Translations under genes and position numbers: made by a program
In this document: piece by piece, positions 49,551 to 58,749 of the stretch
How positions within the stretch are numbered: the stretch's first letter is position 1
How the letters are laid out: each line of letters starts with the position of its first letter
Notes under the pieces: model-generated
Databases searched by the model: none
Told to the model about the DNA's origin: nothing
The model's input: only the letters and a program-made list of their open reading frames with translations
Assembly (NCBI GenBank): GCA_018820925.1
Contig: JAHJNJ010000035.1
Location: 1 to 64,000, forward strand
From: Gammaproteobacteria bacterium
Lineage (GTDB): Bacteria; Pseudomonadota; Gammaproteobacteria; Burkholderiales; Gallionellaceae
Reading direction: 5' to 3'
Length of the DNA: 64,000 nt

Positions 49551-49898
49551 ATGCGAAATAGATTCAAGGCATCTTGTTCAACCGTGCACATGAACAAGAA
49601 ACTGTTGCCTTTGCTGGTGTTGGCGCTTTGCCAGGCCGGCTACGCCAGCGCAAATATCGATCTGATCGCAATGGGAAGTCTGGACGGAAGTTCAGCCGTC
49701 TCGTTGGCGGAACTGTCCGGTTTGACTGATCTCTTGGCAAATGGCATTGCCGGGAATGATCTCGGCAGCAACGCCCCGGCCTGCGTTATCGCCGCCGTCC
49801 CCGAACCCTGTGCTCTGATGCTCACCGGTCTGGGCCAGCTCGAATTCTTGGTCCGCAACAGGAAATCGGCATTCAACAACAATACGTTTGCAGCCTGA
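49551..49898 (+). CDS. Miniature PEP-CTERM protein, probably an internally deleted derivative of a larger PEP-CTERM protein
   Basis: Signal peptide MNKKLLPLLVLALCQAGYASA, short IDLIAMGSLDGSSAVSLAELSGL segment, then VPEPCALMLTGLGQLEFLVRNRK. Confidence 0.75.
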   Translation: MRNRFKASCSTVHMNKKLLPLLVLALCQAGYASANIDLIAMGSLDGSSAVSLAELSGLTDLLANGIAGNDLGSNAPACVIAAVPEPCALMLTGLGQLEFLVRNRKSAFNNNTFAA

Positions 49899-49923
49899 TC
49901 ATTGCCGTTTGCTATGATCATTA

Positions 49924-49947
49924 CCCCGCTTCGGCGGGGTTTTTTTT
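49924..49947 (+). terminator. Rho-independent terminator CCCCGC-TTCG-GCGGGG-T8
   Basis: Stem, tetraloop and T-run read directly. Confidence 0.93.
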
Positions 49948-49967
49948 CGCCGGGGATAATTCAAAGG

Positions 49968-51242
49968 TCAGAACGTCACCAGGAAATACAAGTTTGCACT
50001 CTTGTCGGAAAACTCGTAATTCGCGTAGTTGGAAGTGCGCGTGGAATGTTGCAGCGACAGGTTGAAATTCAATGCTCGGTCCGGCGCCCATCCAATACCG
50101 AATTCTTGCGATTGGTAGACATCGCTGCGGGCAAGCGTGTTGGCCACTACCGGGTTGCGGAAATCCGTATTGCTGCGCAGTATCGATATATAAAGGTTTG
50201 CTTTCGGACTGGCCTGCCAGCCGGGCGAGATCGACACTGTGTCGGTAACATAGTAACTGCTGGCCGTATCAAACCAGCTGCTGATCCTTCTGTTCATCGC
50301 CACGTTCAGATAAGTCTTGCCGGTGGCACCCCATGCATATTTGAGGCCCCGTTCCATCCCGCTGTAGTCGCGTTGGGAAAATACCGGATATTGACGCTTG
50401 ATGTTTTTCAGGTTGCCGCTCAGGACGGACTTTCCCGTAACTTGCCAATTGACCAGGATCTCCTGCTGCTTTTCCGTATATTCGGTATCGATTTGCGCCA
50501 CATAGTACAGTCCCGCATTGCGATAGCTTCCGCGGATAGTGCGCGACATCAGCGTGACCCAATTCCCGCCGGACGGATCGTATTTCAGGCCCCATTCTTT
50601 TGTATTGGTTCGATAACTCAAACTGTTGGCAGTAGTCACACTGCTGGTTGAGTCTTCTCTGGCGATGCCCAGCAGCAGATGCCAGTTGCTCTGGAACCAC
50701 CAATCCGCGGTCAGGCGGGGAGTGGAGATGGTTTTAAGGTTGCGGCTATTGGTCAGGACATCGGCAAAACTGTACAAGGTCTGGGTCCGGTTTTCGCTCA
50801 ATGTGCCGTGCAATTTCGAACCCGGACTCCAATTCCACGCGGCGTAATAGGCGGTGTCGTTATAGTTGAGAGCTGAAAATGTGCGGTATTTATTGTTGGT
50901 CCCTTTGGCTCTAAGCAACAATTCCTGGTTGGCGTATTTTTTATCCAGGTCAATGCCCAGCGATAACTGTTGAATACGATCCGACTTGCCCGGTGTCCCG
51001 AGCCACAATTGAGGATCAGCCCAGGAAGGCAAACGGTATATGTTGCTGTCGTAATAGTAGCCCGCTGAAGCAGTGTAATTCACGGTGTCGAACTGGTCGG
51101 CAAAAACGGGCGGGCCAAACAGCAAAACCAGTAATCCAACCCCGCTTCCCGGAATGATTTTTATGGCGACCGTTCTGGACAAACAAGGACTCACACCTAC
51201 TCCCGGCTTCATGCGCAAAAATGCAGCCAAGCAGTCTGCCAT
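49968..51242 (-). CDS. epsL: EpsL-type outer-membrane beta-barrel protein
   Basis: YTASAGYYYDSNIYRLP, alternating beta-barrel pattern, C-terminal aromatic LYFLVTF; located next to eps genes. Confidence 0.8.
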   Translation of the reverse strand: MADCLAAFLRMKPGVGVSPCLSRTVAIKIIPGSGVGLLVLLFGPPVFADQFDTVNYTASAGYYYDSNIYRLPSWADPQLWLGTPGKSDRIQQLSLGIDLDKKYANQELLLRAKGTNNKYRTFSALNYNDTAYYAAWNWSPGSKLHGTLSENRTQTLYSFADVLTNSRNLKTISTPRLTADWWFQSNWHLLLGIAREDSTSSVTTANSLSYRTNTKEWGLKYDPSGGNWVTLMSRTIRGSYRNAGLYYVAQIDTEYTEKQQEILVNWQVTGKSVLSGNLKNIKRQYPVFSQRDYSGMERGLKYAWGATGKTYLNVAMNRRISSWFDTASSYYVTDTVSISPGWQASPKANLYISILRSNTDFRNPVVANTLARSDVYQSQEFGIGWAPDRALNFNLSLQHSTRTSNYANYEFSDKSANLYFLVTF

Positions 51243-51309
51243 CCTTTCATGAACGATTGATGAACCCTGTTAACCTGATGGATGAACAAGATAAGGCAAC
51301 CGTCTGGTG

Positions 51310-53478
51310 TCACACGTTGCTGTAATTGTCCGAGCTTTTTCTGCGGGCGACTATCGCCATACCACCCAATATGCTCGCCAGCAGCAATTGTCCCCACCAG
51401 GGCAAAACCGGCACATCGTTCTCGTTGTTGTCGATGATGGCCACCTGTATCGTTGCCGCGCCGTTCGCCGCCACCGGATCGGGAACATCGGATGAGACGC
51501 TGGCTGCAAGCGTTTCAATCGTCACACCGTCGCCCCACAACAATTGAATCGACAGGATGGCACTTCCGCTACTCGCGATATCGCCCGAGTTACAGGTAAC
51601 GGTTGCGCCAGTGGCCGAGCATCCGGCTGGTCCCGCAACGAAACCGGTTCCACCGGGAAGCGTCAGGGTGGCGACGACGTTTGTGGCAGTTTGCGGCCCC
51701 GCGTTGGTTATGGTCAGCGTGTAGGTGGCCGTGCTAGCGGGGGATACATTGCCTGGTCCCGCCAGGTTTAACGACAGGTTTGCCGCTGCTGCCGTATTCA
51801 AACTCCAATTCAACACAGCGTCGCCGGCCGCAGCATTGAAGCCGTCGATGGCAATTTCATATTCCGTCCCGGCTTGTGCCTGAAACAACAGGCCGCTCGT
51901 GTTACCGGACGAGCCGTCGTTGTCATTTGCGGCAATCTGCAGCAGTGCGCTGACTCCCGTTCCGGTGTAAACCCCCAGCAGGGAATCAAACCCGCTGCCG
52001 TGAGTATTCAAACTGACTTGTCCGCCAGCGGGCGCAGTCCATTTCCACCAGACCGAAGCTCCGCCGCTGTTCCCGGCATGATTGGACTCCCCTGTTTCCC
52101 TGGTGGCCAGCATACTCGTCCCGCTTGTAGTGCCTGTGCTTCCACTCAGCAAAACTCGATTGGCGTACGCATCATTTGCGGGTCTTGCTGCTTCGAGCAA
52201 GTTCAGGCGCGGCTTGACCACGCCGTTGCGTGCATCGGTCACCGGCGTGCCGCTGTCGATCAGACGCGTTTGCGCCTGGACCAGCGTTTCGGCGGGAAAA
52301 GTCGAACGCAGAACCGCGAGCGCACCTGCCACATGCGGACTGGCCTGCGACGTGCCGCCCATGGTGAAACCTGCAGCGGTAATCAGCGCGCCCGGTGCCA
52401 GCATGGTCAGGAAACTCGCGCTGTCGGAAAAGCACGTCACCTTGTCCGCAGCTGTCGTCGCATCGGAACAGAGCGTGCTGCCCCAGTTGATCGCGCCGAT
52501 ATTTGCATCATAGACGGCGCCCACCGAGACCACCCCGGGAGTACAGGCCGGCTTGCCCAGCCCATTCGTGTAAGTCTCGTTACCGGCAGATGCAACCACA
52601 GACATCCCCGCATTGATCACATTGGTCAACGGCGTCGCAAAAGGATTGCCGCTGGCGCACGGCGCTGTATTCAGGCTGCCATCCCCCAGGCTCATGTTGA
52701 CTGCCACGATGTTATTTGCCACGCGGTTGGCAATTGCCCAGTTGAGCGCCGAAAGGATGTCCGAAAAATTGGCCGAAGTGCCCGAGAACGCATCGAGCAT
52801 CGCAATGCGGGTATCGGGTGCGATGCCCAGCACGATCGCCGCGACATTGGTGCCGTGGCCAGTGTTCGTTGACCCTGTCCCGAACTGAAGTGAGGCGACG
52901 ACATGGCAAGCGGCCGGGATTCCGGGTGCGGTACACGAACCAAATGCTGCGCCGGTATAGTCGATGCCGTCATCGATCACCGCCACCGTCGTTCCATTCC
53001 CGCGCTCCCCGACTGCGGCCACCGTTGGCTGATTGACCAATGGCAGACTTTGCGCGAGCACATGGTGGGCTTTTCCATCCTCGTACAAGGCCTTGATGCC
53101 GGGCCGGGATGCCAGCGAATTCAGGGCTGCAAGCGATTGGACATGCTTGAACGACATGGGAAGATGACTGTAGTCTTTCTTGTCCTGAATTTCCGGGAAC
53201 CTCAATGCACTGTCGACTTGCTGTTTGAGAATACGGTACTGGACGGCCTTGTAGGCAAGAATCGAAGCGTCATCCCGGTGTCCCGGTGCGAGCTTGCGTC
53301 GTTTGCCGGCTTCTTGTTCGACGGCTGAAGACTCATACTCCACGATCACATCAACCGCCTGGCCGGCCTGCAGGCGATTAACCGCATTTGCCGGAACAAT
53401 TGCCGCAGCGGAAGCCATCTGAAAGCAGATCAGGCAACCGAGGGAGATCAATAACCGACTGACGCGGAGTTTGGCCAC
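51310..53478 (-). CDS. Subtilisin-like S8 serine protease with IPTL-like CTERM anchor (GTG start)
   Basis: VAVIDDGIDYTG (Asp), GHGTNVAAIVLGIAP (His), GGTSQASPHVAGALAVLRS (Ser); C-terminus VPVLPWWGQLLLASILGGMAIVARRKSS. Confidence 0.92.
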   Translation of the reverse strand: MAKLRVSRLLISLGCLICFQMASAAAIVPANAVNRLQAGQAVDVIVEYESSAVEQEAGKRRKLAPGHRDDASILAYKAVQYRILKQQVDSALRFPEIQDKKDYSHLPMSFKHVQSLAALNSLASRPGIKALYEDGKAHHVLAQSLPLVNQPTVAAVGERGNGTTVAVIDDGIDYTGAAFGSCTAPGIPAACHVVASLQFGTGSTNTGHGTNVAAIVLGIAPDTRIAMLDAFSGTSANFSDILSALNWAIANRVANNIVAVNMSLGDGSLNTAPCASGNPFATPLTNVINAGMSVVASAGNETYTNGLGKPACTPGVVSVGAVYDANIGAINWGSTLCSDATTAADKVTCFSDSASFLTMLAPGALITAAGFTMGGTSQASPHVAGALAVLRSTFPAETLVQAQTRLIDSGTPVTDARNGVVKPRLNLLEAARPANDAYANRVLLSGSTGTTSGTSMLATRETGESNHAGNSGGASVWWKWTAPAGGQVSLNTHGSGFDSLLGVYTGTGVSALLQIAANDNDGSSGNTSGLLFQAQAGTEYEIAIDGFNAAAGDAVLNWSLNTAAAANLSLNLAGPGNVSPASTATYTLTITNAGPQTATNVVATLTLPGGTGFVAGPAGCSATGATVTCNSGDIASSGSAILSIQLLWGDGVTIETLAASVSSDVPDPVAANGAATIQVAIIDNNENDVPVLPWWGQLLLASILGGMAIVARRKSSDNYSNV

Positions 53479-53566
53479 AAAGATATATCTTCGGATGGAT
53501 GGTTGGGTAATCCACCATTATCGTCCGGCGAATATAACCAGAGCATTACATCGTCAGTTGTTTTGC

Positions 53567-53582
53567 TGGTCCTGGCGGACTA
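53567..53582. promoter_or_regulatory. Degenerate palindrome TGGTCCTGGCGGACTA (site 10)
   Basis: 12/16 match, intact CGGACTA half; 89 bp upstream of the S8 protease. Confidence 0.5.
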
Positions 53583-53907
53583 TTAAGTGTCACACGGATG
53601 AAACAGGATCAATTCAGGATGCTTGTGCCTGGCAGCGTTTCCCGAATCGGGTCTGCGGGATTATTTTGAAAAAACAACCTGCGTTCGCCTCTCATGTTGA
53701 TGGTGCTTTTCGCAAGTCTGTTGCCGGTCATGCATTTCGGAGGGAATTATGCTGGCGGCGATGGATCGGAGCGGCTTTCTGCAGGGCGGCGTGCACTTCG
53801 TAACAGTCTTGGTGGCTGCAACTGCCGGCAGTTCAGCTTCGGAATACGCAACAAAAGCACGGGGCGATTCGAAATGTTTTCTACTCAAAGCGAAATATTC
53901 ATTTCCC

Positions 53908-53925
53908 CTGTCATGTATCTGACAC
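53908..53925 (+). promoter_or_regulatory. Pho-box-like direct repeat CTGTCAT-GTAT-CTGACAC
   Basis: Two 7-bp repeats with 4-bp spacer as in the E. coli consensus CTGTCATAWAWCTGTCAY; upstream of GGDEF-phoU-pstS. Confidence 0.45.
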
Positions 53926-54094
53926 GTCTATTTTGTATTGTTGCCAGATGGCGGTACTGTTTCCTGGCCGAGGTCAATGTCGAGCGTTCGCAACCCTATC
54001 ATTTGCTTTGCCGCAGCTTTGTGCATCGCAGGAAGAAAATCCTGCATCCACGCCCTGTACGGGTTCCCGCTCCCGATATCACTTTGGAGTTTAA

Positions 54095-55135
54095 ATGAAT
54101 AATAAGTATCTGCATTTAACCCCCGGCAATAAATCGGAGAGTCCTTCTGTACGGCAATTATGCAAATATCAGTCACCCGTTGAGGAAAATGCGACCTGCC
54201 TGGAAGTGCTTGATCATTTTCTCGCCGACGTAAAACTCTATGCTTTGCCGGTCGTGAACAACAACAACATCCCGTCCTGCATCATCAACAGGCATCTTTT
54301 TGTCGAGTATTTCTCAAGAAAATATATCCCGGAGATTCACGGAAAAAAGCCGGTATTACAGTTTTTGAAAGATGACTTGACTGAAGGATTGGCGGTTTTT
54401 CCCGGAGCGGCACCGATCATCGTCGATGAATCAACCTCCATTGACGATGTCGCGCAAATGATCATCGGCGCCGGAATGCAGCACATGGTGACCGGGTTTA
54501 TCGTTACCGCAGATGGCGCATATCTGGGCATTGCCAATGGCCACGATCTGCTTCATGAAATCACACAGCGCAAGCAGGCCGACCTGTATTTCCTGGCGCA
54601 CTACGACCACCTGACCGGAATACCCAATCGCATGCTGTTTGGCGACCGCCTGATGCAGGCCTGTCGCGAAGCTTTGCGCAACAACACCCTGGTGGGGCTG
54701 CTGTTTGTCGATGTCGATCGCTTCAAGCAGGTCAATGACTCCCACGGACACAGTTTCGGCGATTTGCTTTTGTGCGCTGTCTCCGGTCGTCTGCAGTCCT
54801 GCGCGCGCGAGGCAGATACCATCGCCCGCCTGGGCGGTGATGAGTTTGCCATTCTGATGGACAACCTGAAAGATGCAGAGGATCCGAAGATCGTTGCACA
54901 GAGAATCGTCACTTCGATGCAGAAACCACTGCATATTTCCGGGCGCATGCTGTCGGTCTCCGTCAGCATCGGCATCGCCATCTACCCGAAGGACGCCGCC
55001 GATGTCGCCCTCCTGCTTGCCAAAGCCGATACTGCCATGTACGAGGCAAAATCAAGGGGACGAAATGGCTTTCACATCTACACTCCCGGCCTTTCAGTTT
55101 ACGACGACTCGCAAATGTCATTAAACCGGGCTTAG
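54095..55135 (+). CDS. Diguanylate cyclase with N-terminal CBS-like region and GGDEF domain
   Basis: DHLTGIPNRMLFGDRL, VDVDRFKQVNDSHGHSFGD, ARLGGDEFAIL. Confidence 0.93.
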   Translation: MNNKYLHLTPGNKSESPSVRQLCKYQSPVEENATCLEVLDHFLADVKLYALPVVNNNNIPSCIINRHLFVEYFSRKYIPEIHGKKPVLQFLKDDLTEGLAVFPGAAPIIVDESTSIDDVAQMIIGAGMQHMVTGFIVTADGAYLGIANGHDLLHEITQRKQADLYFLAHYDHLTGIPNRMLFGDRLMQACREALRNNTLVGLLFVDVDRFKQVNDSHGHSFGDLLLCAVSGRLQSCAREADTIARLGGDEFAILMDNLKDAEDPKIVAQRIVTSMQKPLHISGRMLSVSVSIGIAIYPKDAADVALLLAKADTAMYEAKSRGRNGFHIYTPGLSVYDDSQMSLNRA

Positions 55136-55306
55136 GAGTTCAGCCGGCAACATTGAAATTCTTCACTACCGGCGCACCAATAAAGGTCTGATTCAGCCCT
55201 CACCGAGCATCCGGAAATCGCACTGGCTTGTCAGGGGACTAGCCGCCACCTCATGTTTGTAACAAATTTGAAACAGTAAAACTCTAAAGTCGGGGAAGGG
55301 GGTGGT

Positions 55307-55975
55307 ATGCAACAAAAGGCACACACTTTTACAAAATTCGATGACGATTTAAATTCAATCCGTGCGCACATTCTGGAAATGGGCAAGCTGGTTGAAAGTC
55401 AGTTCAGTCAATCGTTGCTGGCATTTTTTGAAGCAAACACCGCTATTGCGCATCAAGTAGTTGACCAGGACTATTCTGTCGACCAGATGGAAATGCGAAT
55501 TGACAGCCTTTGCGTAATCGCCATCGCACGCCAACAACCGGCCGCATGTGATCTGCAGTCGATCATTATCTCCACGAAGATCGTGATGCTTCTGGAACAT
55601 GTCGGAGACGAGGCGAAAAAAATAGCGCTTATCGTGGAGCAACTTGCCCGCCAGAAGCTCATGACAAGCCCGCACATCCAGGGGATTCGTCTTGCCGCAC
55701 AATTGGCACAGCAAAAACTGGCCGAAGTTATTGACAGTTTTGCCCGCCTCGACAGCTTTACCGCTTACAAATTGCTTGGCTCTGAGGATTTGATCAATGA
55801 GATGTTTAACAATATCTCAAGAGACTTGATCCAATCCATGACCGACGACCCGCGCACCATCTCCTCTTCATTGGCAATTTTATTCGTGGCAAAAGCAATT
55901 GAACGAATAGGAAATAATATTAAGGATATTTCAAAGCTGGTAATTGACGCTTCAAACAGGTATGGCGAAATCTAG
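55307..55975 (+). CDS. phoU: Phosphate transport regulator PhoU
   Basis: FDDDLNSIRAHILEMGKLVESQFSQSL, VIAIARQQPAACDLQSIIISTKIVMLLEHVGDEAKKIA. Confidence 0.92.
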   Translation: MQQKAHTFTKFDDDLNSIRAHILEMGKLVESQFSQSLLAFFEANTAIAHQVVDQDYSVDQMEMRIDSLCVIAIARQQPAACDLQSIIISTKIVMLLEHVGDEAKKIALIVEQLARQKLMTSPHIQGIRLAAQLAQQKLAEVIDSFARLDSFTAYKLLGSEDLINEMFNNISRDLIQSMTDDPRTISSSLAILFVAKAIERIGNNIKDISKLVIDASNRYGEI

Positions 55976-56065
55976 TTCGCGTCATCGCCAGTCCTGTTTT
56001 GCCGGCCTGTAGCAGGCCGCAATACAGAAAGTACGCGACAACCCTATTGTTATGGGAAATTTGAC

Positions 56066-57109
56066 ATGATCAACCTGAATCGACTTCTCCGTTACATCAG
56101 TCTCTCCGTGGCACTGCTGTCTGCCGGTTATGTATCCGCCGCCGACATCACGGGTGCTGGCGCAACCTTCCCCTACCCCGTCTACTCCAAGTGGGCAAAT
56201 GCCTACAAAACAGAAACTGGCACAGGCGTGAATTACCAACCCATCGGGTCTTCCAACGGCCTCAAGCAAATCCAGTCCAGAACTGTGGATTTCGCCGCAA
56301 CTGACGCACCACTGAAAGAGAATGAATTGGAATCGGCCGGTCTGGTCCAGTTCCCTGTAATAATTGGAGGTGTGGTGCCAGTGGTCAACGTCAATGGAGT
56401 CGAACCTGGCAAACTGAAGTTGAACGGTACCATCCTGGCCGATATCTTTCTGGGCAAAATCACCAAGTGGAATGATTGGCGTATTGCTGCCGATAACCCC
56501 GGAGTCGCTCTGCCGGATGAAGCAATCACCGTGATTCACCGCTCCGATGGCTCAGGCACCACTTTCATCTTTACCTCCTACCTTGCCCAAGTAAGTCCGG
56601 AATGGAAAAAAAGCGTAGGGGTTGGCAAGGAGGTGTACTGGCCAACAGGTACCGGAGGCAAAGGAAACGAAGGCGTCACCGCGTACGTTCAGCGCATCAG
56701 AAATTCCATCGGTTACGTGGAATATGCCTACGCCTTGCAGAACAAGCTAACCTTTACCCAAATGAGGAATCGCGATGGTCATTTTGTCATGCCTGACTAT
56801 GCCAGTTTCAATGCCGCTGCCAACGCACGCTCGGACACCGGCAAAGGTTTCTACGAAATTCTGCCCAACGAATCGGGCAAGGATAGCTGGCCTATAACTG
56901 GCGCCACCTTCGTCCTGATTTACAAATCTCAGGAAAAACCGGTAAATGCCACAAGAGTATTGGAATTTTTCGATTGGGCATTCACCAACGGCGATAAGTT
57001 GGCTTCCGATCTGGACTATGTGCCGCTACCGGCCAACCTGAAAATGCAAATCCGCAACGCCTGGAAAACACAAATAAAGGACACCTCAGGCAATTCTCTT
57101 TGGAAATAA
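56066..57109 (+). CDS. pstS: Phosphate ABC transporter substrate-binding protein
   Basis: DITGAGATFPYPVYSKWANAYKTETGTGVNYQPIGSSNGLKQIQSRTVDFAATDAPL; HRSDGSGTTFIFTSYL. Confidence 0.97.
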   Translation: MINLNRLLRYISLSVALLSAGYVSAADITGAGATFPYPVYSKWANAYKTETGTGVNYQPIGSSNGLKQIQSRTVDFAATDAPLKENELESAGLVQFPVIIGGVVPVVNVNGVEPGKLKLNGTILADIFLGKITKWNDWRIAADNPGVALPDEAITVIHRSDGSGTTFIFTSYLAQVSPEWKKSVGVGKEVYWPTGTGGKGNEGVTAYVQRIRNSIGYVEYAYALQNKLTFTQMRNRDGHFVMPDYASFNAAANARSDTGKGFYEILPNESGKDSWPITGATFVLIYKSQEKPVNATRVLEFFDWAFTNGDKLASDLDYVPLPANLKMQIRNAWKTQIKDTSGNSLWK

Positions 57110-57114
57110 GTTAA

Positions 57115-58284
57115 GGAATCTCTGATTAAGTCCCGAACGATTTCGATTCATAATGTCAGAAGCGAAGATCGAACAAACGGAACCGAACGATGAAACAAAC
57201 AACGCTCTCTGCAGGCAACTTTGATCTCTACGGCAAGACGACGCGACGTGCGAAGTTTCAGGCCGAGATGGATCGGGTCGTGCCATGGTCTGCCTGTGTG
57301 CATTGATCGAACCGGTCTACCCCAAAGCCGGAAATGGGTGCCCGCCGGTTGGTCTTGAGCGCATGTTGCGCATCTACTTTCTGCAGAACTGGTTCAACCT
57401 CTCCGACCCCGCCGTGGAAGAAGCCCTTTACGACTCCGTCTCCATGCGTGAATTCGTCGGCATCGACCTGGGGCGGGAAGGAACTCCGGACGAAACCACC
57501 GTGTGCAAGTTCCGCCACCTGCTGGAAGAGCATGAACTGGGCCGTCGCCTGTTCGAGGAAGTGGGGCGTCATCTGCAAACCCATGGGATGAAGGTATCGA
57601 CCGGCACCATCGTGGACGCGACGATCATCAATGCGCCGTCCTCGACCAAGAATCAGGACAAGGCGCGCGACCCGGAGATGCACCAGACCAAGAAGGGTAA
57701 CCAGTGGTACTTTGGCATGAAGGCGCACATCGGTGTGGACAGCAAGACCAGGCTGATTCACTCGATAGTTGCCACGCCCGCCAACGAGCATGACAAGCAC
57801 AGCATCCCCGACCTGCTGCACGGAAACGAGCGGCGGGTGTACGGCGACTCGGCCTATTCCAGCCAAAAGGAGTTGATCGCCCAGGCCGCACCCAAGGCGC
57901 GCGACTTCACCAACCAGAAGGGGTTTCGTAACAGAGGGCTCACCGAACGGGAACAGGCGAAGAACAGTAGAAAGTCGAGTGCGCGCGCCAAGGTTGAACA
58001 TGCCTTCCTCATCATCAAGCGCATCTTCGGCTTCGCCAAGGTCAGCTATCGCGGCATGATGAAGAACGGCAATCGTCTGTTCGTCGTGGCGGCACTGGCA
58101 AATCTGTTCATGGCGCGACATCATTTGTTGCGACTTCAGCAGGGAAGGTGCGTCTGATGAACGGGGAATCGACCGGAAGGGGCGGCGAAATGACCCTTGC
58201 CAGAGCAATTTCCAGCCGATTCGAATATCCACAGCAGAATGTGAGCGCGTCGTTCTCATTTGTTGTTACTTATTCAGACCTTCC
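57115..58284 (+). mobile_element. IS5-family insertion sequence, target duplication TTAA (57111-57114 / 58285-58288)
   Basis: Left end GGAATCTCTGATTAAGTCC, right end (reverse complement) GGAAGGTCTGAATAAGTAA; transposase inside. Confidence 0.85.
57190..58157 (+). pseudogene. IS5-family transposase split by a frameshift near 57285-57300
   Basis: ORF 57190-57306 MKQTTLSAGNFDLYGKTTRRAKFQAEMDRVVPWSACVH*; second frame from 57285 MVCLCALIEPVYPKAGNGCPPVGLERMLRIYFLQNWFNLSDP...DDE-type transposase. Confidence 0.8.
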
Positions 58285-58749
58285 TTAACCGAGTGTCATG
58301 AAGCCCTGACTCCATTTATACAAATGTCCGCAGCGGCGAAAACAGCTACTAAACCGACGCCTCAATCGCTTCTGTGTTCAAATGGTGTAAATGCGGTGGC
58401 ACAGACGCACGTTTATTCCGGTTTGTGCCGCTCGACACCAAGATACAGCCCAACCTGCCCTGCTGAATCTCGCTGAAGAGATTCAGTCGCCCGATTAGAC
58501 CCGCCTTGGATTTACAGATTTCAGCCCTGACTTGACTGAAGCGATTTCGTCACGGTTTTTCCGGTACTTCGCACTGCAACAGCACGGCAAGCCGCGTGCC
58601 ATCAATCAACTTCTCTTCACGAGTTGTTACGAGAAGAAAGGAATACAAACTTTTCGCCTGCCACCGTTTGTTCCGGCCCCATCCAATCGGATTATTTCAT
58701 CCGCAAAGACCGGGGACGGAAAACGGGGTGACGAAAAGTCGAAACACTT

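Noticed and set aside
53694-54098. 134-aa ORF upstream of the diguanylate cyclase
   Set aside because: Overlaps the putative Pho-box/promoter region, no recognisable features, overlapping competing ORFs
58690-58745. GGGGACGGAAAACGGGG upstream of the glucan synthase, reminiscent of the GEMM core
   Set aside because: Lacks the AAACC strand, tetraloop stem and CCGGGTTGC closing strand seen at 4380-4475
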